This document shows, one piece after another, positions 28,209 through 37,826 of a stretch of 64,000 nucleotides of DNA (position 1 is its first letter; each line of letters begins with the position of its first letter). The stretch is from NCBI RefSeq assembly GCF_042920265.1, contig NZ_JBDQZI010000002.1:62001-126000 (forward strand). The letters run 5' to 3'. The notes under the pieces were generated by a model that searched no databases, was not told the origin of the DNA, and saw only the letters and a list, made by a program, of their open reading frames with translations. A program made the translations under genes and the position numbers. The stretch is from Lysinibacillus_B sp042920265 (GTDB lineage: Bacteria > Bacillota > Bacilli > Bacillales_A > Planococcaceae).

Positions 28209-29618
28209 TTAATAAGCATTTTTATTCACAAATCCATTAATGACGGTTTTTAAAATAATCTTTATATCAAATAACTGCGTCCAATTTTCAATATAATAAA
28301 TATCATGATTAATGCGCTCTTCAATAGATGTATCGCCGCGTAAGCCACATACTTGAGCCCATCCTGTAATACCTGGTCTTACTTGGTGCTTTACCATATA
28401 CTTCGGTATATCTTCTTTAAATTGATCGACAAAATACGGCCTTTCTGGTCTAGGACCGACAATACTCATATCCCCAATCAATACATTATAAAACTGCGGA
28501 AATTCGTCTAAACTTGTTTTACGAAGAAATGTGCCAAATTTCGTACGACGTGGATCATTTTCAACTGTCCACTGTGTATCTGAAGCTGACGTATCCATCA
28601 TTTTCATCGAACGGAATTTGTACATCATAAATGTTCGTCTATTCAAGCCAACACGCTCTTGCTTAAAAAATACAGGTCCTGGTGATGAGATTTTGATACC
28701 AATTGCAATGATTAACATTAATGGCGATGTAATAATTAACACCGCTAATGCAAAGGCTATATCAAAAATACGCTTCCCAACACGATTAACTTGCTCATCT
28801 AACGGAATATCACGAATATTAATAATCGGTAAATCTCCAAATTGCTCAAAGTGTGGATTTGCCGGTAAAACATCAAAAAAGTCAGGTACAATTGTCACTC
28901 TAATCCCGGCTTTCTCACAAGTCGTAATAATATGTTGATATTTTGAGAACGCTGTTAAAGGTAATGCAATAACAACTTCATCTACAATTTTTTCCTCTAA
29001 AACATTTTGTAGTTGATTGACTTTACCAATAACTTTAAATCTCGAATAGTTACAATCTGCTTCTTCCGTTCGATAATCATCTAAAAACCCTAAAACCTCT
29101 AAACCATATTCTGGATGGTTCATTAAATTTTCAACGTATTTTTTTCCAACAGTACCTGCGCCTAGTACTAACACAAATTGGCGATTAAAGCCTTTTCTTC
29201 TAAGGTGGCGTAGCGTTTGTTTAATCACAAAACGGTACATTACACTTAAAAATATCGCACTGATAATATATATGGCTAAAAACATACGTGAAACGTCCAT
29301 TATTTTCACTGTAAATAATAAACTTAGCAATACAAACATACTAAAAACGTGTGCTTGACTAATTTTAAACATTTCCGTTGCAAATTTTGCTTTCCGCTTC
29401 GTAACATATAATCTTACAAAAAAAGCAATGACAAGATATATTAATGAGTACGATAAATTCCAAAGGAAATATTCCTTAAAAGGTAATACGCTACTAGTAT
29501 CGACGTCTTCAACTATCCTAAATCGAATAACCCATGCTACAAAAAAGGCTATTTGGATAAAAACAAAATCAAACGTCATATACAATCTTGTTAAAAACTT
29601 CTCTCTTCCTCGTATCAT
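28209..29618 (-). CDS. Polyprenyl glycosylphosphotransferase (WcaJ/WsaP-like)
   Basis: A 469-residue membrane enzyme that starts glycan assembly by moving a hexose-1-phosphate (Glc or Gal) from a UDP-sugar to undecaprenyl phosphate. Four N-terminal TM segments (about 10-130) are followed by a CoA-binding-like domain (LGAGTVGKKY), a further hydrophobic segment (about 275-305), and the bacterial sugar transferase domain with KFRSMK, LRKTSLDEFPQ, GDMSIVGPRPE and VRPGITGWAQ. It is last of the assembly genes, next to galU and galE. Whether Glc or Gal is used cannot be told. Confidence 0.9.
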   Translation of the reverse strand: MIRGREKFLTRLYMTFDFVFIQIAFFVAWVIRFRIVEDVDTSSVLPFKEYFLWNLSYSLIYLVIAFFVRLYVTKRKAKFATEMFKISQAHVFSMFVLLSLLFTVKIMDVSRMFLAIYIISAIFLSVMYRFVIKQTLRHLRRKGFNRQFVLVLGAGTVGKKYVENLMNHPEYGLEVLGFLDDYRTEEADCNYSRFKVIGKVNQLQNVLEEKIVDEVVIALPLTAFSKYQHIITTCEKAGIRVTIVPDFFDVLPANPHFEQFGDLPIINIRDIPLDEQVNRVGKRIFDIAFALAVLIITSPLMLIIAIGIKISSPGPVFFKQERVGLNRRTFMMYKFRSMKMMDTSASDTQWTVENDPRRTKFGTFLRKTSLDEFPQFYNVLIGDMSIVGPRPERPYFVDQFKEDIPKYMVKHQVRPGITGWAQVCGLRGDTSIEERINHDIYYIENWTQLFDIKIILKTVINGFVNKNAY

Positions 29619-29641
29619 GACTTCACCTATAAATTTTCTAA

Positions 29642-30502
29642 TTATTTTTTCATTTTATTTTTAGCAATCTCCAAACCTAACTTCACAGCAATGCCTGCAT
29701 AAACTAAACAGTTAACAAAAATAGAATATTTCTTTGCATAATGCTTTTTATGAAATAAATACATCGCTCTATGAAACTCGTAAATAATTTTAAAGGGCTT
29801 TTTGCGACTACTGGCCCCTTTATAGTGAATAATTGAAACAGTAGGATTATAAATAATTTTCCAGCCACCTTCTTTAATACGATAGCACCAATCAATATCT
29901 TCCCCATACATGAAAAATTCTTCATCTAACATCCCGACTTGATTAATCGTTTCTTTTCGTATTAACATAAATGCTCCGACTAAACAATCAATCTCATGAA
30001 TTTCTTTCATATTTAAATAGCTTTTATGATAGCCATTATATTTAGAGCTATTTGGATATTTTTTAGCTAATCCTGACATATAGTAAAACGATGCTTGTGG
30101 TGTTGGAAATCCGCGATGACAAGCTTGATCTAATTTACCATTCGGTAACAATACTTCGCAGCCAGCAGCTCCCACATCTATATGATTATCCATATATTGA
30201 GTCATAACAGCTAATGTATTTTCCATTAAAACTGTATCAGAGTTAAGAAGTAAAATATATCTTCCTTGAGCCTGTTTAATCGCTTGATTATTAGCCTTCG
30301 AAAAACCTACATTTTCTTTATTTTCAACTAGCCTTACATTCGGATAATGTTTTTTAATTGCCTCAACAGAACTATCCGAAGAGTGATTATCTACTACAAA
30401 TATTTCAAACATATATGGTAAGTTAGATTTATACACGGAGTCGATACATTCTAATGTAAGCTTTTTTGTATTATAATTGATGATTACTATTGTTAAATCC
30501 AT
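29642..30502 (-). CDS. Glycosyltransferase family 2 (rhamnosyltransferase-like)
   Basis: A 286-residue GT-A fold glycosyltransferase acting at the inner membrane face on a lipid-linked glycan. IVIINYNTKK opens the fold, VVDNHSSD binds the nucleotide, LLNSDTVL is the DXD region, and GEDIDWCYRI the probable acceptor/base region. It resembles dTDP-rhamnose-using enzymes. The frame extends to 30523, overlapping the upstream gene. The ATG at 30502 has AAAGGAAG five bases before it and is preferred. Confidence 0.85.
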   Translation of the reverse strand: MDLTIVIINYNTKKLTLECIDSVYKSNLPYMFEIFVVDNHSSDSSVEAIKKHYPNVRLVENKENVGFSKANNQAIKQAQGRYILLLNSDTVLMENTLAVMTQYMDNHIDVGAAGCEVLLPNGKLDQACHRGFPTPQASFYYMSGLAKKYPNSSKYNGYHKSYLNMKEIHEIDCLVGAFMLIRKETINQVGMLDEEFFMYGEDIDWCYRIKEGGWKIIYNPTVSIIHYKGASSRKKPFKIIYEFHRAMYLFHKKHYAKKYSIFVNCLVYAGIAVKLGLEIAKNKMKK

Positions 30503-30516
30503 TATACTTCCTTTCA

Positions 30517-31479
30517 TTACCATATTCCTTTAAAGAATGAACGAATAAACTTATTACTCACTTTTTGTTTTTGTTTTATAAAGTCTCTTTTTAATTTCAT
30601 TTTTACAAACTGTTGTTTGAAAAATTCCCATGCTTTTAATAATTCTCGCTCTTTTGATAATGTATAGATAAAACTAGCAATTTCGAAAAAGAGTATATAG
30701 GGTAAATGCATTATAAAATTGAATATAGTATCATTTTTCAATATATAAAAATAGCGATTGATATAAGATTTTTGTCGTATATAAACTGGCACTTCCGATC
30801 GCTTCTTTTCCTCTTTCCATCCTCTACCGTGAGTCGCTATAGCATTTGGTACAAAAACTGCTTGCCATCCTAATACTTGTGCACGCCAGCTAACATCTAC
30901 ATCCTCTTTATAGGCAAAAAAGCTTTCATCAAAAAATTCACTTTCATAGCTAATATCATTAATCATTTTTCTTTTATAAATCACTGCAGCACCTGACACA
31001 CCAAAAACATTCGTTAATTGATCATATTGCCCTGTATCTATTTCATTAGCGCCTCTATCGATTGCACGGCGATTTTTCTTCATCCGAATCCCTGTGCTGT
31101 CTAAAAGTTTATTATTAATATCTCTATATAGTTTTCCAGTCGCCATTCCCATGCAAGAATTACTTTCTAATATTTCTATAATATTTTCTATATATGTATC
31201 ATGTAGTTGAACATCTGGGTTTAACACTAAAACATAATCTGTATTGGTCATGTGAATTGCTTGATTATGCGCAGGTGCAAATCCGGTATTTTGTTGATTT
31301 AAAACTAATTGAACATTCGGGAAAGCTCGCACCTTCAATGCCGTTTCATCTTGTGAATTATTATCAATAACTATAGTTTTAAATATTGGATATGTTTGCT
31401 TCAGGACAGCACTTAAACATGCTTCAATATCACTCTCACTATTGTATGTAACGATTTGCACACTAACAGTTGATTTCAT
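30517..31479 (-). CDS. Glycosyltransferase family 2
   Basis: A 320-residue GT2 enzyme with VSVQIVTYNSE at the start, VIDNNSQD, the DXD-like VLNPDVQL and YKEDVDVSWR, all family 2 features shared with rhamnosyltransferases of S-layer and O-antigen clusters. The C-terminal 100 residues are basic and aromatic and may lie on the membrane. A rho-independent terminator (31521-31557) lies just upstream, so this gene may begin a new transcript. Acceptor and sugar are unknown. Confidence 0.85.
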   Translation of the reverse strand: MKSTVSVQIVTYNSESDIEACLSAVLKQTYPIFKTIVIDNNSQDETALKVRAFPNVQLVLNQQNTGFAPAHNQAIHMTNTDYVLVLNPDVQLHDTYIENIIEILESNSCMGMATGKLYRDINNKLLDSTGIRMKKNRRAIDRGANEIDTGQYDQLTNVFGVSGAAVIYKRKMINDISYESEFFDESFFAYKEDVDVSWRAQVLGWQAVFVPNAIATHGRGWKEEKKRSEVPVYIRQKSYINRYFYILKNDTIFNFIMHLPYILFFEIASFIYTLSKERELLKAWEFFKQQFVKMKLKRDFIKQKQKVSNKFIRSFFKGIW

Positions 31480-31520
31480 TTCTTTCTCCTTATATTTCTA
31501 TTCTATCTATTTTAAGGAAA

Positions 31521-31557
31521 ATAAACAAAAATAACAATCTATGAAAGATTGTTATTT
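31521..31557 (-). terminator. Terminator at the end of rfbD
   Basis: AAATAACAATCT (31529-31540) and AGATTGTTATTT (31546-31557) form a perfect 12-base stem with a 5-base loop, then TTTTTGTTTATTTT on the minus strand. The stem overlaps the last codons of rfbD. Confidence 0.8.
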
Positions 31558-32397
31558 CCAGTAGTTTTGTAAGAAAGCTTTTAAACCTTCTCTCCAATGA
31601 CGAGCAGGCTTAAAATTATTTAATTTTAATGCTGTATCACCTAAGACTGAATAACTTGGTCTTTTAGCAGGAGTCGGATATTGCTCTGTCGTTAATGCAT
31701 TTACTTTAATATCAATGTTAGCTTCCTCAAAAATCGCCTTGGCAAATTCATACCATGAGCAAGAACCGCCATTTGTGCAATGATAAATACCATATTTCTC
31801 TGTTTGCACAAGTTCAATAATAAACTCAGCTAAATCCACTGTATACGTCGGTGAACCAATTTGATCACTCACAACACCTAATTCGTCTTTCTCTCTCGCT
31901 AAACGTAGCATCGTTTTTACGAAGTTTGGACCATATTCACCGTAAACCCAAGCTGTACGAACGATGAAGTATTTCGTACTTAATGTTTGTGTCAATTGTT
32001 CACCTGCATATTTAGATTTACCATAAATACCAATTGGATTAGCTAAAGCATACTCCTCATATGGCTCTGTTGCATTTCCATTAAACACATAATCTGTACT
32101 TACGTAACAAACTTTCGCCCCAACTTTGTTTGCTGCAACAGTTAAATTACGCTGTCCATAAGCATTCACCGTAAAAGCAAGCTCCTGATTTGATTCAGCT
32201 AAATCAACCTTTGTATAAGCAGCCGCATTAATAATGACATGTGGCTGGATTTTTTTTACTACTTCAATAACAGTATTTAAATCACAAATATCTAAATCAC
32301 TCTTAGTATATGCAAATAACTCCATGTTCTGCTTCAACAATTGCTGCACTAGCTCCTGTCCAAGCTGACCGTTAGCACCTGTTACTAAGATTTTCAT
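31552..32397 (-). CDS. rfbD: dTDP-4-dehydrorhamnose reductase
   Basis: A 281-residue SDR-type enzyme, last step of dTDP-L-rhamnose synthesis. NAD(P) motif GANGQLGQEL (residues 7-16), STDYVF, and catalytic YGKSK. The start ATG overlaps the rfbB stop (TAATG), showing translational coupling. The last gene before a strong terminator. Confidence 0.94.
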   Translation of the reverse strand: MKILVTGANGQLGQELVQQLLKQNMELFAYTKSDLDICDLNTVIEVVKKIQPHVIINAAAYTKVDLAESNQELAFTVNAYGQRNLTVAANKVGAKVCYVSTDYVFNGNATEPYEEYALANPIGIYGKSKYAGEQLTQTLSTKYFIVRTAWVYGEYGPNFVKTMLRLAREKDELGVVSDQIGSPTYTVDLAEFIIELVQTEKYGIYHCTNGGSCSWYEFAKAIFEEANIDIKVNALTTEQYPTPAKRPSYSVLGDTALKLNNFKPARHWREGLKAFLQNYWK

Positions 32398-33416
32398 TAT
32401 TCCTGCTCCAATTTACTACCGTATTGATTTTCATAATAATTTTGGTAGTCACCTGAAATAATGTTTTCCCACCAAGAACGATTATTTAAATACCATTGCA
32501 CTGTATCTTTAAGACCTGTTTCAAAATTATAAATTGGCTCCCATCCTAACTCTGCTTGAAGCTTTGTCGGATCAATCGCATAACGACGATCATGTCCTAA
32601 ACGATCTTCCACGTATTTAATTAATGACTCTGGTTTATCTAGCTGCTTTAAAATTCCCTTTACAACTTCAATGTTCGTTTTTTCATTGTGACCACCAACG
32701 TTATATACTTCACCAACCTTACCTTTGTGAAGCACTAAATCAATTGCACGGCAATGGTCTTCTACGTGTAACCAGTCACGTACGTTTAATCCGTCACCAT
32801 ATACCGGTAATGGTTTGTCGTTTAATGCGTTAATAATCATTAACGGAATTAATTTTTCAGGGAAGTGGAACGGCCCGTAGTTATTTGAACAACGTGTAAT
32901 ATTTGTCGGTAAACCATACGTTTCATGATATGCCATTACAAGCATATCCGCTCCTGCTTTACTTGCACTATACGGACTGTTCGGATCTAAAGGTGTTGTT
33001 TCAGTGAAATAACCTTCTGCCCCTAGGGAACCGTACACTTCATCCGTTGATACTTGAATGTACTTTTTCACTTCATATTTACGTGCAGCATCTAATAATA
33101 CTTGTGTACCTTGGATGTTCGTTGTTACAAAAACGTCTGGATTCGTAATACTACGGTCTACGTGTGATTCAGCTGCAAAGTTTACAACAACATCTATCCC
33201 TTCAGCAAATAAAGAATCAACTAACGCACGATCTGTAATATTCCCTTTTACGAAACGATAGTTTTCTTTACCTTCAGATTCTTTTAAGTTCTCTAAATTG
33301 CCTGCGTATGTAAGTGCATCTAAATTTACAATTGTATAAGCTGGGTATGTGCGTACCATGTAGTTTACAAAGTTACTACCGATAAAGCCCGCGCCACCAG
33401 TAACTAAAATTTTCAT
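32397..33416 (-). CDS. rfbB: dTDP-glucose 4,6-dehydratase
   Basis: A 339-residue extended SDR enzyme making dTDP-4-keto-6-deoxy-glucose, the branch point for both dTDP-rhamnose (RfbC, RfbD) and the FdtA-dependent amino sugar of this cluster. GGAGFIGSN (residues 7-15), the active-site STDEVYG, and YSASK are all present. Full length. Confidence 0.95.
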   Translation of the reverse strand: MKILVTGGAGFIGSNFVNYMVRTYPAYTIVNLDALTYAGNLENLKESEGKENYRFVKGNITDRALVDSLFAEGIDVVVNFAAESHVDRSITNPDVFVTTNIQGTQVLLDAARKYEVKKYIQVSTDEVYGSLGAEGYFTETTPLDPNSPYSASKAGADMLVMAYHETYGLPTNITRCSNNYGPFHFPEKLIPLMIINALNDKPLPVYGDGLNVRDWLHVEDHCRAIDLVLHKGKVGEVYNVGGHNEKTNIEVVKGILKQLDKPESLIKYVEDRLGHDRRYAIDPTKLQAELGWEPIYNFETGLKDTVQWYLNNRSWWENIISGDYQNYYENQYGSKLEQE

Positions 33417-33418
33417 AT

Positions 33419-33982
33419 TTATTCCTCACCTTTATAAGTAAATGGACAGTCTAAGTCTTTAAATAGCGGCTGTTTCGTATCTTTTTCAGAAAGGATCGGA
33501 TTTGAAATCGGCCATTTAATATTTAACTGTGGATCATCCCAAGCAAGCCCACGATCACATTCTGGTGAATAATAATTATCCACTTTATAAACAAACTCTG
33601 TATCCTTAACTAATGTGCAATAACCATGTGCAAAGCCTTGTGGTACAAGCAGTTGGCGTTTATTTTCTTCTGATAAAATAAACCCTTCCCACTGGCCATA
33701 TGTCGGTGAACCTGCACGTAAATCGACAATAACATCGTAAACTGCACCTTTAATAACACGTACAAGTTTTGTTTGTGCATATGGTTCTAATTGGAAGTGC
33801 ATCCCTCGTAATGTTCCAGCTTCTGCTGACATCGCGTGATTGTCCTGAATAAAATTAAATGAAAGCCCTGCTTCTTCAAACACTTTTCCGTTGTATGTTT
33901 CCATAAAAAAACCTCGGTTATCACCAAACACTTTAGGCTCAAATAAGTATGCATCTTTTAATGTTGTTTTTAAAAATCCCAT
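33419..33982 (-). CDS. rfbC: dTDP-4-dehydrorhamnose 3,5-epimerase
   Basis: A 187-residue cupin-fold epimerase acting on dTDP-4-keto-6-deoxy-glucose. Conserved features are FGDNRGFFMETY, the catalytic His in LRGMHFQ, the YDVIVDLR strand and VPQGFAHG. Two bases separate it from rfbB. Confidence 0.94.
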   Translation of the reverse strand: MGFLKTTLKDAYLFEPKVFGDNRGFFMETYNGKVFEEAGLSFNFIQDNHAMSAEAGTLRGMHFQLEPYAQTKLVRVIKGAVYDVIVDLRAGSPTYGQWEGFILSEENKRQLLVPQGFAHGYCTLVKDTEFVYKVDNYYSPECDRGLAWDDPQLNIKWPISNPILSEKDTKQPLFKDLDCPFTYKGEE

Positions 33983-33992
33983 TTCATTCGCC

Positions 33993-34865
33993 TCACAGTT
34001 TACGGTTTGCTAGCTCAATTAAATATTGACCATACCTATTTTTCTTTGATGGCTCTGCAAGATTTAAAAGCTGCTCTTTTGAAATATAACCTTTACGATA
34101 AGCAATTTCTTCTAAACATGCTACCTTTAAACTTTGGCGACGCTCAATAGTCTCAATAAATGTAGATGCTTCCAATAAAGATTCGTGTGTGCCTGTATCT
34201 AGCCATGCAAATCCACGACCTAAAAGCTCAACATTTAAATTGCCTCGCTCTAAATATACTTTATTTATATCTGTAATTTCTAACTCTCCACGCGATGAAG
34301 GCTCAATTGATTTTGCAATCTCTACTACTTCATTGTCATAGAAATATAAACCTGTTACAGCATATGTCGATTTTGGTTGTGCTGGTTTTTCCTCAATTGA
34401 AACCGCTATTCCTTCTTCATTGAACTCTACTACACCAAAGCGCTCTGGGTCTTTTACATTGTAACCAAATACTGTAGCACCAGACTCACGTGAAGCTGCA
34501 CGCTCTAACATTGATGAGAATTTATGACCGTAGAAAATATTATCGCCTAAAATTAACGCAACTGAATCGTTCCCAATAAACTCCTCACCAATGATAAACG
34601 CCTGTGCTAAGCCATCTGGAGAAGGCTGCACTGCATACTCTAAACGAATGCCTAAATCTCCCCCTGAACCAAGTAATTGCTCAAAGCGCGGCGTATCCTC
34701 TGGTGTAGAAATAATTAAAACTTCTTTAATGCCCGCTAACATTAACACCGATAGCGGATAATAAATCATCGGCTTATCATAAATCGGTAATAATTGCTTT
34801 GATACTGAGCGCGTTAATGGGTACAAACGTGTACCACTGCCACCTGCTAAGATTATGCCTTTCAA
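33993..34865 (-). CDS. rfbA: Glucose-1-phosphate thymidylyltransferase
   Basis: A 290-residue nucleotidyltransferase making dTDP-glucose from dTTP and Glc-1-P, the first step for all dTDP sugars here. GGSGTRLYPLT (residues 8-18), SKQLLPIYDKP and ILGDNIFYG are conserved. First of the rfbACBD set, 16 bases after gtrA. The Glc-1-P comes from PgcA at the cluster end. Confidence 0.95.
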   Translation of the reverse strand: MKGIILAGGSGTRLYPLTRSVSKQLLPIYDKPMIYYPLSVLMLAGIKEVLIISTPEDTPRFEQLLGSGGDLGIRLEYAVQPSPDGLAQAFIIGEEFIGNDSVALILGDNIFYGHKFSSMLERAASRESGATVFGYNVKDPERFGVVEFNEEGIAVSIEEKPAQPKSTYAVTGLYFYDNEVVEIAKSIEPSSRGELEITDINKVYLERGNLNVELLGRGFAWLDTGTHESLLEASTFIETIERRQSLKVACLEEIAYRKGYISKEQLLNLAEPSKKNRYGQYLIELANRKL

Positions 34866-34881
34866 AATAAACCTCCAAATT

Positions 34882-35250
34882 TCACTTTTTTAAAATTACT
34901 TTTGATAAAATAAATGTTATAGGAATAGATATAATGATAACTATTACTGGGGCTATTAACTCATGTATAGCTAATTGTTTTATTAAAAAATTTAAAACTA
35001 AAAAGTTAATCATATATTGTACAACATATACTAAAGGAAACTTTATTGCTTTTTCGAGCGTTAAATGTACTTTAAAGACGAACTTGCCATTTAAAATAAA
35101 TGAAACAATTATCCCACTTACATAAGAAATAATATATGCAAAATTATACTCTAAAAACAACAAAAACAACGCATATATTATATAGGTAGTAACTGTATTA
35201 ATACCACCCACTATAAGAAAACGGAAAAATTCCTTATTCATAAACTTCAT
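34882..35250 (-). CDS. gtrA: GtrA/GtcA-family membrane protein (putative sugar-lipid flippase)
   Basis: A 122-residue protein with four hydrophobic segments and the family opening FFRFLIVGGINTVTTYIIY. GtrA proteins are thought to flip an undecaprenyl-phosphate-linked monosaccharide across the membrane for a GT-C enzyme. The frame overlaps the end of gtrB by 17 bases, a classic gtrB-gtrA pair. The start could instead be the ATG at 35241; neither has a strong ribosome binding site, so coupling to gtrB is likely. Confidence 0.88.
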   Translation of the reverse strand: MKFMNKEFFRFLIVGGINTVTTYIIYALFLLFLEYNFAYIISYVSGIIVSFILNGKFVFKVHLTLEKAIKFPLVYVVQYMINFLVLNFLIKQLAIHELIAPVIVIIISIPITFILSKVILKK

Positions 35251-36163
35251 CTACAATATATCCCGGTTTTTTTCTAGTTTCATCTAAAATACGCCATAAA
35301 TATTCGCCAATGATACCGAACATCATCATCGTTAGACCTTGTAATAAGGTAATCAATGCAACAATTGATGTCCAGCCTTGAACTTCAACTAAACCACTTA
35401 TATATGCAATAACTATAAAGAACGCATATAAAAAACTTAGAAGTGCAACAGTAAAACCAATCGCTGTCATAAATCGAATCGGGGCATAAGAGAAGCTGAC
35501 AAAAGAGTCCACAAATAATTTAATCTTTTTAGATAACGTCCATCTCGACTTACCATGTTTTCTTTCTTGTCTAACATATGGAATAAACTCTTGCTCATGT
35601 CCAAGTGAGAAAATTAAGCTCATAATATTTGTATTTTTTTCACTAATTAATACTAGTTCTTCAACAACTTGCTGATCTATTAATACAAAATCAAATCCGC
35701 CTTTAGGATATCCTTTTATGGCAAATTTATCCATAAGGTAATAGTAAGTATTTGAAAATAATTTTTGCGAAAAACTCTCTTCACGATCACTTCTTGTCGC
35801 CATCACTATTTTCTTACCGTTTTCCCATGTATTAATCATCTTCTGAAATAGTTCAGGAGGATCTTGTAAGTCGGCAGAAATAATTCCTACACAATCACCT
35901 GTTACATAATTCAATCCTGCTTGAATCGCTTGCATTGAACCATAATTCTTACTTAATTTTATTACTTTGATTCTAGAATCGTTTTTCTGTTGCTCTAGTA
36001 ATAATTTTAATGAATTATCCTTCGAACCATCATCGACAAAAACAAATTCTAAATTATAATCAGGAATTAATTTTTCCAATGCTTGAAGACGCGGAACTGT
36101 ATGAGGAATATTTAATTCGTTATAATAAATTGGCACTAAAATAGAAAAAGTCTTCTTATTCAT
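35234..36163 (-). CDS. gtrB: GtrB/CsbB-like polyprenyl-phosphate glycosyltransferase
   Basis: A 309-residue GT2 enzyme of the DPM1/GtrB/CsbB group, which charges undecaprenyl phosphate with one sugar on the inner membrane face. FSILVPIYYNE, VFVDDGSKDNS and the DXD-like SADLQDPPE are in the catalytic domain (1-220). Two C-terminal TM segments (about 228-255 and 265-292) are typical of CsbB. It overlaps fdtB by 8 bases and gtrA by 17. With gtrA and the YfhO gene it completes a three-component glycosylation set. The sugar carried is unknown. Confidence 0.9.
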   Translation of the reverse strand: MNKKTFSILVPIYYNELNIPHTVPRLQALEKLIPDYNLEFVFVDDGSKDNSLKLLLEQQKNDSRIKVIKLSKNYGSMQAIQAGLNYVTGDCVGIISADLQDPPELFQKMINTWENGKKIVMATRSDREESFSQKLFSNTYYYLMDKFAIKGYPKGGFDFVLIDQQVVEELVLISEKNTNIMSLIFSLGHEQEFIPYVRQERKHGKSRWTLSKKIKLFVDSFVSFSYAPIRFMTAIGFTVALLSFLYAFFIVIAYISGLVEVQGWTSIVALITLLQGLTMMMFGIIGEYLWRILDETRKKPGYIVDEVYE

Positions 36164-37244
36164 AACGATTTATTACCTCTACAACTTTCCTTACTTCTTC
36201 TATACCCATTACTGGGCTAATTGGTAAGCTCAAGATTTCATTATGTATTTTTTCAGATATTTCATAACTTAAATGATTCCACTCTTTAAAAGCTTGTTGC
36301 TTATGCGGTGGAATTGGGTAATGAATAATTGTTTGAATCTTATTATCTAACAAGTATTTTTGAAGTCTATCTCTTTCTGCTGTACGTACTACAAATACAT
36401 GCCAGACATGTTGCTCATCTACTTCTACTGATGGTAGTATAATTTTTTCATTTGAGATATTTTCTAAATAGTATTTTGCAATTTGACGGCGATGTTCGTT
36501 TTCGCTATCTAAAAATGCTAATTTCACAGATAAGACCGCTGCTTGAATTTCATCAAGTCTACTATTAACACCTTTATAAATATTTTCATATTTTTTATGT
36601 GACCCATAATTTCTATAAGCCATTAATTTCAAATAAAGTTGTTCATCATTAGTAGTAATTGCGCCACCATCACCAAGTGCGCCTAAGTTTTTACCTGGAT
36701 AAAAACTAAAACCAGCTACATCCCCTAAATTACCTACTTTTTTTCCATTATAAATAGCACCATGTGCTTGTGCGCAGTCTTCAATCACTTTTAATTTATG
36801 CTTTTTAGCAATGGCATTAATCTCATCCATTTCACAACTTTGACCATATAAATGGACTACCATAATCGCCTTTGTACGGCTCGTAATATGTTTCTCAATT
36901 TCAGATGGATCTATATTATAAGTACTTAATTTAGGCTCTATCAACACAGGTGTAGCGCTATTGGCTGAAATCGCTAAAATAGATGCGATGTATGTATTAG
37001 AAGGAACTAACACTTCATCCCCTTCTCCAATATCATAAGCTTTTACTATTAAAGAAAGTGCATCTAAACCATTTGCAACACCAACACAATATTTTGTTCC
37101 ACAAAAATCGGCAAACTCACGTTCAAAACGATTTAAAGAATCCCCCATAATATACCAGCCTGATTTTAAAACTTGTTCTAAAGTTTCACTGATTGAATGG
37201 TAATGTTTTTCATTTAGCTTTTTTAAATCTAGAAATGGAATCAT
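36156..37244 (-). CDS. fdtB: DegT/DnrJ/EryC1-type sugar aminotransferase (FdtB-like)
   Basis: A 362-residue PLP-dependent aminotransferase adding an amino group from glutamate to dTDP-3-keto-6-deoxyhexose. The PLP lysine is in FSFYPGKNLGALGDGG. VIEDCAQAHGA gives the cofactor Asp, and YNYGSHKKY-like and NSRLDEIQAA motifs follow. Its place after fdtA and fdtC indicates C-3 amination, as in dTDP-Fuc3NAc or dTDP-Qui3NAc synthesis. C-4 amination is less likely given the FdtA homolog. Confidence 0.88.
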   Translation of the reverse strand: MIPFLDLKKLNEKHYHSISETLEQVLKSGWYIMGDSLNRFEREFADFCGTKYCVGVANGLDALSLIVKAYDIGEGDEVLVPSNTYIASILAISANSATPVLIEPKLSTYNIDPSEIEKHITSRTKAIMVVHLYGQSCEMDEINAIAKKHKLKVIEDCAQAHGAIYNGKKVGNLGDVAGFSFYPGKNLGALGDGGAITTNDEQLYLKLMAYRNYGSHKKYENIYKGVNSRLDEIQAAVLSVKLAFLDSENEHRRQIAKYYLENISNEKIILPSVEVDEQHVWHVFVVRTAERDRLQKYLLDNKIQTIIHYPIPPHKQQAFKEWNHLSYEISEKIHNEILSLPISPVMGIEEVRKVVEVINRYE

Positions 37245-37257
37245 CTTTACACCACCT

Positions 37258-37824
37258 TTAGTTTAATTGAATAACCTCTCCAGAAGAGGTCTTAGTATAT
37301 TTTTTACCGCAACTACATTCCGCCTTGCCATCTGTAAAATGCAATTTTTCTGTACATTCACAAATATAATACTTAAATTGTGCTGGGTTACCAAATACAA
37401 CTGCATATGCCGGTACATTTTTGGTAATTACTGAACCTGCTCCCACTAACGAAAATTTCCCAATAGTTGTTCCTGCAATAATAACACTATTCGCGCCAAT
37501 ACTTGCACCTTCCTCAACTACTGTTTCTAAAAACTTTTCAGGATATTTTTTACTTCTTGGCATTAAATCATTTGTAAATACAACGTTTGGTCCTAAAAAA
37601 GCATTATTTTTTATTTTCACACCATCCCAAATATAAATACCCGACTTCACTGTCACATTATCGCCAATTACTACATCGTTTTCGATAAAACAATGATCAC
37701 AAATATTGCAATTTTGTCCAATTTTAGCACCAGATAATATGTGAACAAATGCCCAAATACGCGTACCGTTACCTATTTCAGTTGTTTCTACAATTGCATG
37801 TGAATGTTTAAAAAATGCTTGCAT
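37258..37824 (-). CDS. fdtC: Hexapeptide sugar N-acetyltransferase (FdtC-like)
   Basis: A 188-residue left-handed beta-helix acyltransferase that should acetylate the 3-amino group using acetyl-CoA, giving dTDP-3-acetamido-3,6-dideoxyhexose. Repeated hexapeptides run from about residue 25 to 150 (IGQNCNICD, IGANSVIIAG, VGAGSVITKNVP). The C-terminus carries CxC and CxCG (CECTEK...CSCGKKY), a probable small zinc-binding tail. Two bases separate it from fdtA. Confidence 0.87.
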   Translation of the reverse strand: MQAFFKHSHAIVETTEIGNGTRIWAFVHILSGAKIGQNCNICDHCFIENDVVIGDNVTVKSGIYIWDGVKIKNNAFLGPNVVFTNDLMPRSKKYPEKFLETVVEEGASIGANSVIIAGTTIGKFSLVGAGSVITKNVPAYAVVFGNPAQFKYYICECTEKLHFTDGKAECSCGKKYTKTSSGEVIQLN

Positions 37825-37826
37825 AA

